Assembly (NCBI RefSeq): GCF_036898095.1
Contig: NC_090725.1
Location: 320,926,539-320,990,538 of the forward strand
DNA length: 64,000 nucleotides
Reading direction: 5' to 3'
Origin: Palaemon carinicauda
Taxonomy: Eukaryota; Arthropoda; Malacostraca; Decapoda; Palaemonidae
Shown: one piece after another, positions 23,706 through 36,047 of the stretch
Position numbering within the stretch: position 1 is the first letter of the stretch
Layout: each line of letters starts with the position of its first letter
Program-made: the position numbers and the translations under genes
The notes under the pieces: generated by a model
The model's database searches: none
The model's input: the letters and a program-made list of their open reading frames with translations, nothing else
Told to the model about the DNA's origin: nothing

Positions 23706-24092
23706 ATGCTGTGTGAGCTAAAATCTGGCAGTATTTTTAGTCTTCTCGAAATATTTTTAACGCTGCAGATCTTTTTGATGGAAGGGTTGACAGTAATTTT
23801 AATCTTCTCAAAGTTCTTGGAACGTTATAAATGCTTTCTGTGGGAAGATTTGGCAGTGATTTTAGTCTTCTCGAAGTATTTTGAACGTTATAAATGCTTT
23901 TTGCGGGAAGATTTGGCAGTGATTTTAGTCTTCTCGAAGTATTTTGAACGTTATAAATGCTTTCTGCGGGAAGATTTGGCAGTGATTTTAGTCGTTTCAA
24001 AGTATTGTGAACGCTATAGATGCTGTGTGAGGGAAGATCTGGCAGTAATTTTAGTCTTTTCGAAGTACTTGGAACGTTATAAATGCTTCTGA
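23706..24092 (+). repeat. C-monomer block, T3
   Basis: Entered directly from a B monomer through CGCTGCAGATC; only three C monomers before the exit monomer. First T3 block in the window. The frame can start at an ATG in the preceding B monomer, but the sequence is again just monomer repeats. Confidence 0.85.
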
Positions 24093-24820
24093 GCGAAGAT
24101 CTGTAAGTGATTTTATTCTTTTCGAAGTATTTTGAAAATTATTGAACCTATCTGATAGAGCATCTGGTAGTAATTTTAGTCTACTCGAAGTATTTTGAAC
24201 GTTATTGATGCTGTCTGAGCAAAAATCTGACAGTATTTTCAATGTTTCTGAAGTATTTGAACGTTATAAATGCTGTCTAAGGGAAAATCGGGCAGTATTT
24301 TTAGTCTTTTCCTAGTATTTTTAACGTTATAGTGGCTGTTTGAGGGAAGATATGGCATTAATTTTAGTATTGAAATATTTTGAACGTTATAGATTCTAGT
24401 TGAGGGAAAATTTGACAGTAATTTTAATCTTCGCGGAATATTTTGAACGTTATGGATGCTGTGTGACCATAGATTAGCATTGATTTCAGTCTTCTCGAAG
24501 AATTTTGAACGTTATTGATGCTGTCTGAGCGAATGTGTGGCAGTAATTTTGGTCTTTTAGAAGTTTTTTTTTGATATTATAGATTCTTCTGAAACGAAGG
24601 TTTGGCAGTTATTTTAGTCTTCTTTAAGCGTTTTAAATGTTACATATGCTTTCTGAGCGTAGATTTGGCAGAAATTTAGCCCTTTCAAAGTGTTTTAAAT
24701 ATTATAGATGCTGTCTGAGCGATGATCTGTCAGTAATTTTAGTTTTCTCGCAGCGTTTTAAATATTATAGATGCTCTATGAGCGAAGGTCTGGCAGTAAT
24801 TTTAGTCTTTTCAAAGTTTT

Positions 24821-25026
24821 CTCGTGTTTTTCTGTCTATAATTCATTGTTCTCATATATCAGCAATCCTCTTATAGTGATGAACATAAAGCGTGATTGAA
24901 AGAACTCCTCTCTTGCTCTGTAAAATCCCATTGGTCTGGTCAATTAGGTTTTTTGACAAACATGTGGTTTTAATCAAAGGTACCTAAAAATTTACAACAT
25001 AATTATTTTTTTTTCATTTGATTAAG
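24821..25026 (+). repeat. Non-monomeric spacer, copy 5
   Basis: First copy with ACAAACATGTGG instead of ACAAACCTGTGG, a variant that recurs in most T3-preceded spacers. It also has private changes (CCCATTGG, GTCTGGTC). Confidence 0.9.
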
Positions 25027-26835
25027 TACTTTTAGTCTTCTCGAATTATTTTGAACATTTTATTGCGGTCTGAGTGAAGATTTGGCAGTAATTTTAGTCT
25101 TTTCAAAGTATTTCGAACGTTATAGATATGGCCTGAGCGAAGAAATATAGTAATTTTATTCTTTTCGAAGCATTTTGAACGTTATAGATGCTGTCTGAGC
25201 GGAGATATGACAGTAATTTTTGTCTTCTTTAAGTATTTGAACGTTATAGATGCTGTCTGAAGGAAAACCCGGCAGTATTTTTAGTCTTCTTTAAGTATTT
25301 GATCGTTATAGATGCTGTCTGGGGGAAAATCTGGCAGTATTTTTAGTCTTCTTTAAGTATTTGAACGTTATAGATGCTGTCTGAGGGAAAATCCGGCAGT
25401 ATTTTTAGTCTTCTTTAAGTATTTGAACGTTATAGATGCTGTCTGAGGGAAAATCCGGCAGTATTTTTAGTCTTCTTTAAGTATTTGAACGTTTTAGATG
25501 CAGTCTGAGCGAAGATTTGGCAGTAATTTCAGTCTTTTCGAAGTATTTTGAAAGTTATAGATGCTGTGTGAGCTAAAATCTGGCAGTCATTTTAGTCTTC
25601 TTTAAGTATTTGAACGTTATAGATGCTGTCTGAGGGAGAATCCGGCAGTATTTTTAGTCTTCTTTAAGTATTTGAACATTATAAATGCAGTCTGAGGGAA
25701 AATCCGGCAGTATTTTTAGTCTTCTTTAAGTATTTAAACGTTATAGATGCTGTCTGAGGGAAAATCCGGCAGTATTTTTAGTCTTCTTGGAGTATTTGAA
25801 CGTTTTAGATGCAGTCTGAGCGAAGATTTGGAAGTAATTTCAGTCTTTTCGAAGTATTTTGAACGTTATAGATGCTGTGTGAGCTAAAATCTGGCAGTAT
25901 TTTTAGTCTTCTTTAAGTATTTGAACGTTATAGATGCTGTCTGAGGGAAAAGGCAGCAGTATTTTTAGTCTTCTTTAAGTATTTGAATGTTATAGATGCT
26001 GTCTGAGGGAAAATCTGGCAGTATTTTTAGTCTTCTTTAAGTATTTGAACGTTATAGATGCTGTGTGAGGGAAAACCGGGCAGTATTTTTTGTCTTCTTT
26101 GAGTATTTGAACGTTATAGATGCTGTCTGAGGGAAAATCCGGCAGTATTTTTAGTCTTCTTTAAGTATTTGAACGTTATAGATGCTGTCTGAGGGAAAAT
26201 CCGGCAGTATTTTTAGTCTTCTTTAAGTATTTGAACGTTATAGATGCTGTCTGAGGGAAAATCCGGCAGTATTTTTAGTCTTCTTTAAGTGTTTGAACGT
26301 TATAGATGCTGTCTGAGGGAAAACCGGGCAGTATTTTTAGTCTTCTTTAAGTATTTGATCGTTATAGATGCTGTCTGAGGGAAAACCGGGCAGTATTTTT
26401 AGTCTTCTTTAAGTATTTGATCGTTATAGATGCTGTCTGGGGGAAAATCCGGCAGTATTTTTAGTCTCCTTTAAGTATTTGAACGTTTGAGATGCAGTCT
26501 GAGCGAAGATTTGGCAGTAATTTCAGTCTTTTCGAAGTATTTTGAACGTTATAGATGCTGTGTGAGCTAAAATCTGGCAGTATTTTTAGTCTTCTCGAAA
26601 TATTTTTAATCTTGTAGATTTTTTTGATGGAAGGGTTGACAGTAATTTTAATCTTCTCAAAGTACTTGGAACATTATAGATGCCTCTGAGGGAAGATATG
26701 GAAGTGATTTTAATCTTTTCGGAGTATTTTGAAAGTTATTGAAGCTCTCTGAGCGAGCATCTGGCAGTAATTTTAGTCTTCTCGAAGTATTTTGAACGTT
26801 ATAAATGCTTTCTGTGGGAAGATTTGGCAGTGATT

Positions 26836-27245
26836 TTAGTCTTTTCGGAGTATTTTGAACGTTATAATGCTTTCTGTGGGAAGATTTGGCAGTGATTTTA
26901 GTCTTCTCGAAGTATTTTGAACGTTATAAATGCTTCCTGCGGGAAGATTTGGCAGTGATTTTAGTCTTTTCGAAGTATTTTGGACGTTATAAATGTTTTC
27001 TGCGGGAAGATTTGGCAGTGATTTTAGTCTTCTCGAAGTATTTTGAACGTTATAAATTCTTTTTGCGGGATGATTTGGCAGTGATTTTAGTCTTCTCAAA
27101 GTATTTTGAACATTATAAATGCTTTCTGCGGGAAGATCCGGCAGTGATTTTAGTCGTTTCAAAGAATTGTGAACGCTATAGATGCTGTGTGAGGGATGAT
27201 CTGGCATTAATTTCAGTCTTCTCGAAGTATTTTGAACGTTATTGA
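26836..27245 (+). repeat. C-monomer block, T1 (last T1)
   Basis: T1 block with the shared deletion near 26866 and private changes AAAGAATTGTGAACG and GAAGATCCGGC. Confidence 0.85.
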
Positions 27246-27547
27246 TGCTGTCTTAGCGAAGGTGTGGCAGTAATTTTGGTCTTTTAGAAGTGTTTTTTTG
27301 ATATTATAGATTCTTCTGAAACGAAGGTTTGGCAGTTATTTTAGTCTTCTTTAAGCGTTTTAAATGTTACATATGCTTTCTGAGCGTAGATTTGGCAGAA
27401 ATTTAGCCCTCTCAAAGTGTTTTAAATATTATAGATGCTCTCTGAGCGATGATCTGTCAGTAATTTTAGTTTTCTCGTAGAGTTTTAAATATTATAGATG
27501 CTCTATGAGCGAAGGTCTGGCAGTAATTTTAGTCTTTTCAAAGTTTT

Positions 27548-27755
27548 CTCGTGTTTTTCTGTCTATAATTCATTGTTCTCATATATCAACAATCCTCTTA
27601 TAGTGATGAACATAAAGCGTGATTGAAAGAACTCCTCTCTTGCTCTGTAAAATCCCTTTGGTCTTGTCAATTAGGTTTTTTGACAAACCTGTGGTTTTAA
27701 TCAAAGGTACCTAAAAATTTACAACATAATTATTTTTTTTTTTCATTTGATTAAG
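27548..27755 (+). repeat. Non-monomeric spacer, copy 6
   Basis: Follows a T1 tail and carries the T1-associated ACAAACCTGTGG form. Private change ATATCAACAATCC. Confidence 0.9.
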
Positions 27756-28476
27756 TACTTTTAGTCTTCTCGAATTATTTTGAACATTATATTGCGGTCT
27801 GAGTGAAGATTTGGTGGTAATTTTAGTCTTTTCAAAGTATTTCGAACGTTATAGATATGGCCTGAGCGAAGAAATATAGTAATTTTATTCTTTTCGAAGC
27901 ATTTTGAACGTTATAGATGCTGTCTGAGCGGAGATATGACAGTAATTTTTGTCTTTTTTAAGTATTTGAACGTTATAGATGCTGTCTGAAGGAAAACCCG
28001 GCAGTATTTTTAGTCTTCTTTAAGTATTTGATCGTTATAGATGCTGTCTGGGGGAAAATCTGGCAGTATTTTTAGTCTTCTTTAAGTATTTGAACGTTAT
28101 AGATGCTGTCTGAGGGAAAATCCGGCAGTATTTTTAGTCTTCTTTAAGTATTTGAACGTTATAGATGGTGTCTGAGGGAAAATCCGGCAGTATTTTTAGT
28201 CTTCTTTAAGTATTTGAACGTTTTAGATGCAGTCTGAGCGAAGATTTGGCAGTAATTTCAGTCTTTTCGAAGTATTTTGAACGTTATAGATGCTTTGTGA
28301 GCTAAAATATGACAGTAATTTTTTTCTTCTTTGAGTATTTGAACGTTATAGATGCTGTCTGAGGGAAAACCCGGCAGTATTTTTAGTCTTCTTTAAGTAT
28401 TTGAACGTTTTATATGCAGTCTGAGCGAAGATTTGGCAGTAATTTCAGTCTTTTCGAAGTATTTTGAACGTTATAG

Positions 28477-28926
28477 ATGCTGTGTGAGCTAAAATCTGGC
28501 AGTATTTTTAGTCTTCTCGAAATATTTTTAACGCTGCAGATCTTTTTGATGGAAGGGTTGACAGTAATTTTAATCTTCTCAAAGTACTTGGAACGTTATA
28601 AATGCTTTCTCTGGGAAGATTTGGCAGTGATTTTTGTCTTCTCGGAGTATTTTGAACGTTATAAATGCTTTCTGCGGGAAGATTTGGCAGTGATTTTAGT
28701 CTTCTCGAAGTATTTTGAACGTTATAAATGCTTTTTGCGGGAAGATTTGGCAGTGATTTTAGTCTTTTCGAAGTATTTTGAACGTTATAAATGCTTTCTG
28801 CGGGAAGATTTGGCAGTGATTTTAGTCGTTTCAAAGTATTCTGAACGCTATAGATGCTGTGTGAGGGAAGATCTGGCAGTAATTTTAGTCTTTTCGAAGT
28901 ACTTGGAACGTTATAAATGCTTCTGA
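28477..28926 (+). repeat. C-monomer block, T3 (epsilon type)
   Basis: Four C monomers after the CGCTGCAGATC entrance, exit monomer with AGTATTCTGAACG, tail CTGATAGAGCATCTGGTAG, then the T3 pre-spacer tail. Equivalent to 38260, 46732 and 56266. Confidence 0.85.
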
Positions 28927-29653
28927 GCGAAGATCTGTAAGTGATTTTATTCTTTTCGAAGTATTTTGAAAATTATTGAACCTATCTGATAGAGCATCTG
29001 GTAGTAATTTTAGTCTACTCGAAGTATTTTGAACGTTATTGATTCTGTCTGAGCAAAAATCTGACAGTATTTTCAATGTTTCTGAAGTATTTGAACGTAT
29101 AAATGCTGTCTAAGGGAAAATCGGGCAGTATTTTTAGTCTTTTCCTAGTATTTTTAACGTTATAGTGGCTGTTTGAGGGAAGATATGGCATTAATTTTAG
29201 TATTGAAATATTTTGAACGTTATAGATTCTAGTTGAGGGAAAATTTGACAGTAATTTTAATTTTCGCGGAATATTTTGAACGTTATGGATGCTGTGTGAC
29301 CATAGATTAGCATTGATTTCAGTCTTCTCGAAGAATTTTGAACGTTATTGATGCTGTCTGAGCGAATGTGTGGCAGTAATTTTGGTCTTTTAGAAGTGTT
29401 TTTTTGATATTATAGATTCTTCTGAAACGAAGGTTTGGCAGTTATTTTAGTCTTCTTTAAGCGTTTTAAATGTTACATATGCTTTCTGAGCGTAGATTTG
29501 GCAGAAATTTAGCCCTTTCAAAGTGTTTTAAATATTATAGATGCTGTCTGAGCGATGATCTGTCAGTAATTTTAGTTTTCTCGCAGCGTTTTAAATATTA
29601 TAGATGCTCTATGAGCGAAGGTCTGGCAGTAATTTTAGTCTTTTCAAAGTTTT

Positions 29654-29860
29654 CTCGTGTTTTTCTGTCTATAATTCATTGTTCTCATATATCAGCAATC
29701 CTCTTATAGTGATGAACATAAAGCGTGATTGAAAGAACTCCTCTCTTGCTCTGTAAAATCCCTTTGGTCTTGTCAATTAGGTTTTTTGACAAACATGTGG
29801 TTTTAATCAAAGGTACCTAAAAATTTACAACATAATTATTTTTTTTTTCATTTGATTAAG
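29654..29860 (+). repeat. Non-monomeric spacer, copy 7 (start of X)
   Basis: ACAAACATGTGG form, following a T3 tail. Confidence 0.9.
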
Positions 29861-30383
29861 TACTTTTAGTCTTCTCGAATTATTTTGAACATTTTATTGC
29901 GGTCTGAGTGAAGATTTGGCAGTAATTTTAGTCTTTTCAAAGTATTTCGAACGTTATAGATATGGCCTGAGCGAAGAAATATAGTAATTTTATTCTTTTC
30001 GAAACATTTTGAACGTTATAGATGCTGTCTGAGCGGAGATATGACAGGAATTTTTGTCTTTTTCAAGTATTTGAACGTTATAGATGCTGTCTGAAGGAAA
30101 ACCCGGCAGTATTTTTAGTCTTCTTTAAGTATTTGATCGTTATAGATGCTGTCTGGGGGAAAATCTGGCAGTATTTTTAGTCTTCTTTAAGTATTTGAAC
30201 GTTATAGATGCTGTCTGAGGGAAAATCCGGCAGTATTTTTAGTCTTCTTTAAGTATTTGAACGTTATAGATGGTGTCTGAGGGAAAATCCGGCAGTATTT
30301 TTAGTCTTCTTTAAGTATTTGAACGTTTTAGATGCAGTCTGAGCGAAGATTTGGCAGTAATTTCAGTCTTTTCGAAGTATTTT

Positions 30384-30694
30384 GAAAGTTATAGATGCTG
30401 TGTGAGCTAAAATCTGGCAGTAATTTTAGTCTTCTTTAAGTATTTGAACGTTATAGATGCTGTCTGAGGGAAAATCCGGCAGTATTTTTAGTCTTCTTTA
30501 AGTATTTGAACATTATAGATGCAGTCTGAGGGAAATTCCGTCAGTATTTTTAGTCTTTTTTAAGTATTTGAACGTTATAGATGCTGTCTGAGGGAAAATC
30601 CGGCAGTATTGTTAGTCTTCTTTAAGTATTTGAACGTTTTATATGCAGTCTGAACGAAGATTTGGCAGTAATTTCAGTCTTTTCGAAGTATTTT
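30384..30694 (+). repeat. Five-monomer tandem duplication, copy 1 (X)
   Basis: 311 bp (four A-type and one 63-bp monomer) repeated immediately downstream. Diagnostic motifs GAAAGTTATAG, GGCAGTAATTTTAG, GGAAATTCCGTCAG, ATTGTTAG and GTTTTATATGCAG occur in the same order in both copies. Y and Z have a single copy. Confidence 0.9.
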
Positions 30695-31005
30695 GAAAGT
30701 TATAGATGCTGTGTGAGCTAAAATCTGGCAGTAATTTTAGTCTTCTTTAAGTATTTGAACGTTATAGATGCTGTCTGAGGGAAAATCCGGCAGTATTTTT
30801 AGTCTTCTTTAAGTATTTGAACATTATAGATGCAGTCTGAGGGAAATTCCGTCAGTATTTTTAGTCTTCTTTAAGTATTTGAACGTTATAGATGCTGTCT
30901 GAGGGAAAATCCGGCAGTATTGTTAGTCTTCTTTAAGTATTTGAACGTTTTATATGCAGTCTGAACGAAGATTTGGCAGTAATTTCAGTCTTTTCGAAGT
31001 ATTTT
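30695..31005 (+). repeat. Five-monomer tandem duplication, copy 2 (X)
   Basis: By eye it differs from copy 1 at one base (CTTCTTTAAG here, CTTTTTTAAG near 30560 in copy 1), so the duplication is very recent. Confidence 0.9.
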
Positions 31006-32174
31006 GAACGTTATAGATGCTGTGTGAGCTAAATTCTGGCAGTATTTTTAGTGTTCTTTAAGTATTTGAACGTTATAGATGCTGTCTGAGGGAAAATCCG
31101 GCAGTATTTTTAGTCTTTAAGTATTTGAACGTTTTAGATGTAGTCTGAGCGAAGATTTGGTAGTAATTTCAGTCTTTTCGAAGTATTTTGAACGTTATAG
31201 ATGCTGTGTGAGCTAAAATCTGGCAGTATTTTTATTCTTCTTTAAGTATTTGAACGTTATAGATGCTGTCTGAGGGAAAATCCGGCAGTATTTTTAGTCT
31301 TCTTGGAGTATATGAACGTTTTAGATGCAGTCTGAGCGAAGATTTGGCAGTAATTTCAGTCTTTTCGAAGTATTTTGAACGTTATAGATGCTGTGTGAGC
31401 TAAAATCTGGCAGTATTTTTAGTCTTCTTTAAGTATTTGAACGTTAAAGATGCTGTCTGAGGGAAAATCCGGCACTATTTTTAGTCTTCTTTAAGTATTT
31501 GAACGTTTTAGATGCAGTCTGAGCGAAGATTTGGCAGTAATTTCATTCTTTTCGAAGTATTTTGAACGTTATAGATGCTGTGTGAGCTAAAATCTGGCAG
31601 TATTTTTAGTCTTCTTTAAGTATATGATCGTTATAGATGCTGTCTGGGGGAAAATCTGGCAGTATTTTTAGTCTTCTTTAAGTATTTGAACGTTTTAGAT
31701 GCAGTCTGAGCGAAGATTTGGCAGTAATTTCAGTCTTTTCGAAGTATTTTGAACGTTATACATGCTGTGTGAGCTAAAATCTGGCAGTATTTTTAGTCTT
31801 TTTTAAGTATTTGAACGTAATAGATGCTGTCTGAGGGAAAATCCGGCAGTATTTTTAGTCTTCTTTAAGTATTTGAACATTATAGATGCTGTCTGATGGA
31901 AAATCCGGCAGTACTTTTAGTCTTCTTTAAGTATTTGAACGTTATATATGCTGTCTGAGGGAAAATCCGGCAGTATTTTTAGTCTTCTTTAAGTATTTGA
32001 ACGTTATAGATGCTGTCTGAGCGAAGATTTGGCAGTAATTTCAGTCTTTTCAAAGTATTTTGAACGTTATAGATGCTGTGTGAGCTAAAATCTTGCAGTA
32101 TTTTTAGTCTTTTCGAAATATTTTTAACGCTGGAGATCTTTTTGATTGAAGGGTTGACAGTAATTTTAATCTTC

Positions 32175-32710
32175 TCAAAGTACTTGGAACGTTATAGATG
32201 CTTCTGAGGGAAGATATGGAAGTGATTTTAACCTTTTCGGAGTATTTTGAAAGTTATTGAAGCTATCTGAGCGAGCATCTGGCAGTAATTTTAGTCTTCT
32301 CGAAGTATTTTGAACGTTATAAATTCTTTCTGTGGGAAGATTTGGCAGTGGTTTTAGTCTTCTCGAAGTATTTTGAAGGTTATAAATGCTTTCTGTGGGA
32401 ATTTTTGGCAGTGATTTTAGTCTTCTCAAAGTATTTTGAACGTTTTAAATGCTTTCTGCAGGAAGATTTGGCAGTGATTTTAGTCTTCTCGAAGTATTTT
32501 GAACGTTATGAATGCTTTCTGCGGGAAGATTTGGCAGTGATTTTAGTCTTCTCGAAGTATTTTGAACGTTATAAATGCTTTCTGCGGGAAGATTTGGCAG
32601 TGATTTTAGTCGTTTCAAAGTATTGTGAACGCTATAGATGCTGTGTGAGGGAAGATCTGGCAGTAATTTTAGTCTTTTCGAAGTACTTGGAACGTTATAG
32701 ATGCTTCTGA
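32175..32710 (+). repeat. C-monomer block, alpha of X (T2)
   Basis: T2 entrance, GGTTATAAATG monomer, then GTTTTAAATGCTTTCTGCAGG monomer and two regular C monomers; exit and tail with GCTATTAATGCTG. A private GGGAATTTTTGGC replaces GGGAAGATTTGGC near 32400. Confidence 0.85.
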
Positions 32711-33198
32711 GCGAAGATCTGTAAGTGATTTTATTCTTTTCGAAGTGTTTTGAAAATTATTGAACCTATCTGAGAGAGCATCTGGCAGTAATTTTAGTCT
32801 ACTCGAAGTATTTTGAACGCTATTAATGCTGTCTGAGCAAAAATCTGATATTATTTTCAATGTTTCTGAAGTATTTGAACGTTTTATATGCAGTCTGAGC
32901 GAAGATTTGGCAGTAATTTCAGTCTTTTCGAAGTATTTTGAACGTTATAGATGCTTTGTGAGCTAAAATCTGGCAGTGTTTTTAGTCTTCTTTAAAGATT
33001 TGAACGTTATAGATGCTGTCTGAGGGAAAACCGGGCAGTATTTTTTGTCTTCTTTAAGTATTTGATCGTTATAGATGCTGTCTGGGGGAAAATCCGGCAG
33101 TATTTTTAGTCTTCTTTAAGTATTTGAATGTTTTAGATGCAGTCTGAGCGAAGATTTGGCAGTAATTTCAGTTTTTCGAAGTATTTTGAACGTTAAAG

Positions 33199-33711
33199 AT
33201 GCTGTGTGAGCTAAAATCTGGCAGTATTTTTAGTCTTCTTGAAATATTTTTAACGCTGCAGATCTTTTTGATGGAAGGGTTGACAGTAATTTTAATCTTC
33301 TCAAAGTACTTGGAACGTTATAAATGCTTTCTGTGGGAAGATTTGGCAGTGATTTTTGTCTTCTCGGAGTATTTTGAACGTTATAAATGCTTTCTGTGGG
33401 AAGATTTGGCAGTGATTTTAGTCTTTTCTAAGTATTTTGAACGTTTTAAATGCTTTCTGCAGGAAGATTTGGCAGTGATTTTAGTCTTCTCGAAGTATTT
33501 TGAACGTTATGAACGCTTTCTGCGGGAAGATTTGGCAGTGATTTTAGTCTTCTCGAAGTATTTTGAACGTTATAAATGCTTTCTGCGGGAAGATTTGGCA
33601 GTGATTTTAGTCGTTTCAAAGTATTGTGAACGCTATAGATGCTGTGTGAGGGAAGATCTGGCAGTAATTTTAGTCTTTTCGAAGTACTTGGAACGTTATA
33701 GATGCTTCTGA
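33199..33711 (+). repeat. Chimeric C-monomer block in X
   Basis: Its 5' part matches the delta block (CGCTGCAGATC, GTGATTTTTGTC, CTCGGAG, then TTTTCTAAG). Its 3' part matches the gamma/alpha blocks (GTTTTAAATG, TGCAGG, TATGAACGC). The switch lies within the shared 16 bp 33430-33445. Eight in-phase monomers make the longest open frame in the window, but it is a recombination product of two repeat blocks. Confidence 0.85.
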
Positions 33712-34261
33712 GCGAAGATCTGTAAGTGATTTTATTCTTTTCGAAGTGTTTTGAAAATTATTGAACCTATCTGAGAGAGCATCTGGCAGTAATTTTAGTC
33801 TACTCGAAGTATTTTGAACGCTATTAATGCTGTCTGAGCAAAAATCTGACATTATTTTCAATGTTTCTGAAGTATTTGAACGTTTTATATGCAGTCTGAG
33901 CGAAGATTTGGCAGTAATTTCAGTCTTTTCGAAGTATTTTGAACGTTATAGATGCTTTGTGAGCTAAAATCTGGCAGTGTTTTTAGTCTTCTTTAAAGAT
34001 TTGAACGTTATAGATGCTGTCTGAGGGAAAACCGGGCAGTATTTTTTGTCTTCTTTAAGTATTTGATCGTTATAGATGCTGTCTGGGGGAAAATCCGGCA
34101 GTATTTTTAGTCTTCTTTAAGTATTTGAATGTTATAGATTCTGTCTGAGGGGAAATCCGGCAGTATTTTTTGTCTTCTTTAAGTATTTGAATGTTTTAGA
34201 TGCAGTCTGAGCGAAGATTTGGCAGTAATTTCAGTTTTTCGAAGTATTTTGAACGTTAAAG

Positions 34262-34493
34262 ATGCTGTGTGAGCTAAAATCTGGCAGTATTTTTAGTCTT
34301 CTTGAAATATTTTTAACGCTGCAGATCTTTTTGATGGAAGGGTTGACAGTAATTTTAATCTTCTCAAAGTACTTGGAACGTTATAAATGCTTTCTGTGGG
34401 AAGATTTGGCAGTGATTTTAGTCTTCTCGAAGTATTTTGAACGTTATAAATGCTTTCTGCGGTAAGATTTGGCAGTGATTTTAGTCGTTTCAA
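34262..34493 (+). repeat. C-monomer block, beta of X (short T3)
   Basis: Only two C monomers. The second ends GCGGTAAGATTTG, where a G-to-T change makes TAA at 34463-34465. The same stop is present in beta of Y and Z. Confidence 0.85.
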
Positions 34494-36047
34494 AGTATTG
34501 TGAACGCTATAGATGCTGTGTGAGGGAAGATCTGGCAGTAATTTTAGTATTTTCGAAGTACTTGGAACGTTATAGATGCTTCTGAGCGAAGATCTCTAAG
34601 TGATTTTATTCTTTTCGAAGTATTATGAAAATTATTGAACCTATCTGAGAGAACATATGGCTGTAATTTTAGTCTACTCGAAGTATTTTGAACGTTATTG
34701 ATGCTGTGTGAGCAAAAATCTGACAGTATTTTCAATGTTTCTGAAGTATTTGAACGTTATAGATGCTGTCTGAGGGAAAATCCGGCAGTATTTTTAGTCT
34801 TCTTTAAGTATTTGAACGTTATAGATGCTGTCTGAGGGAAAATCCGGCAGTATTTTTAGTCTTCTTTAAGTATTTGAATGTTTTAGATGCAGTCTGAGCG
34901 AAGATTTGGCAGTAATTTCAGTCTTTTCGAAGTATTTTGAACGTTATAGGTGCTGTGTGAGCTAAAATCTGGCAGTATTTTTAGTCTTCTTTAAGTATTT
35001 GAACGTTATAGATGCTGTCTGAGGGAAAACCGGGCAGTATTTTTTGTCTTCTTTAAGTATTTGATCGTTATAGATGCTGTGTGGGGGAAAATCCGGCAGT
35101 ATTTATAGTCTTCTTTAAGTATTTGAACGTTATAGATGCTGTCTGAGGGAAAATCCTGCAGTATTTTTAGTCTTCTTGGAGTATTTGAACGTTTTAGATG
35201 CAGTCTGAGCGAAGATTTGGCAGTAATTTCAGTCTTTTCGAAGTATTTTGAACGTTATAGATGCTGTGTGAGCTAAAATCTGGCAGTATTTTTAGTCTTC
35301 TTTAAGTATTTGAACGTTAAAGATGCTGTCTGAGGGAAAATCCGGCACTATTTTTAGTCTTCTTTAAGTATTTGAACGTTTTAGATGCAGTCTGAGCGAA
35401 GATTTGGCAGTAATTTCATTCTTTTCGAAGTATTTTGAACGTTATAGATGCTGTGTGAGCTAAAATCTGGCAGTATTTTTAGTCTTCTTTAAGTATATGA
35501 TCGTTATAGATGCTGTCTGGGGGAAAATCTGGCAGTATTTTTAGTCTTCTTTAAGTATTTGAACGTTTTAGATGCAGTCTGAGCGAAGATTTGGCAGTAA
35601 TTTCAGTCTTTTCGAAGTATTTTGAACGTTATACATGCTGTGTGAGCTAAAATCTGGCAGTATTTTTAGTCTTTTTTAAGTATTTGAACGTTATAGATGC
35701 TGTCTGAGGGAAAATCCGGCAGTATTTTTAGTCTTCTTTAAGTATTTGAACATTATAGATGCTGTCTGATGGAAAATCCGGCAGTACTTTTAGTCTTCTT
35801 TAAGTATTTGAACGTTATATATGCTGTCTGAGGGAAAATCTGGCAGTATTTTTAGTCTTCTTTAAGTATTTGAACGTTATAGATGCTGTCTGAGCGAAGA
35901 TTTGGCAGTAATTTCAGTCTTTTCAAAGTATTTTGAACGTTATAGATGCTGTGTGAGCTAAAATCTTGCAGTATTTTTAGTCTTTTCGAAATATTTTTAA
36001 CGCTGTAGATCTTTTTGATTGAAGGGTTGACAGTAATTTTAATCTTC

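Larger units (their letters stand above)
15149..24820 (+). repeat. Higher-order unit interrupted by the transposon
   Basis: 9,672 bp spacer to spacer. Removing the element and one TTAA copy leaves 6,472 bp. It starts like the two preceding 5.6-5.7-kb units (T2 block at 17371-17906, 2.4 kb after the spacer). The last block, however, is a T3 block (23706-24092) with a different pre-spacer tail, including TTTTCCTAGTATTTTTAACG and a monomer shortened to AGTATTGAAATATTTTG. The change from the T1-ended to the T3-ended regime happens inside this unit. Confidence 0.85.
24821..27547 (+). repeat. 2,727-bp higher-order unit (T1 only)
   Basis: Spacer, post-spacer monomers lacking the GATGATCTGGCCG monomer that is seen in the left-arm units, an A/B run, T1 block at 26836-27245 and the T1-type tail. 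It is the last T1 block in the window. Confidence 0.85.
27548..29653 (+). repeat. 2,106-bp higher-order unit (T3 only)
   Basis: Spacer, short A/B run, T3 block at 28477-28926 and T3 tail. The block and tail match the last block of superunits X, Y and Z (38260, 46732, 56266), so this is a truncated superunit that keeps only its 3' end. Confidence 0.85.

Noticed and set aside
24637..24876. 79-codon frame that recurs before the spacers (also 29470, 39254, 47725, 57260, 60610)
   Set aside because: It spans diverged tail monomers and runs into the spacer. The recurrence follows from unit duplication, with no codon-level constraint visible and no recognisable domain.
33199..33711. 170-codon frame as a real gene
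   Set aside because: It is a chimera of two repeat blocks; its length reflects an in-register crossover, and the same monomers elsewhere carry stops.
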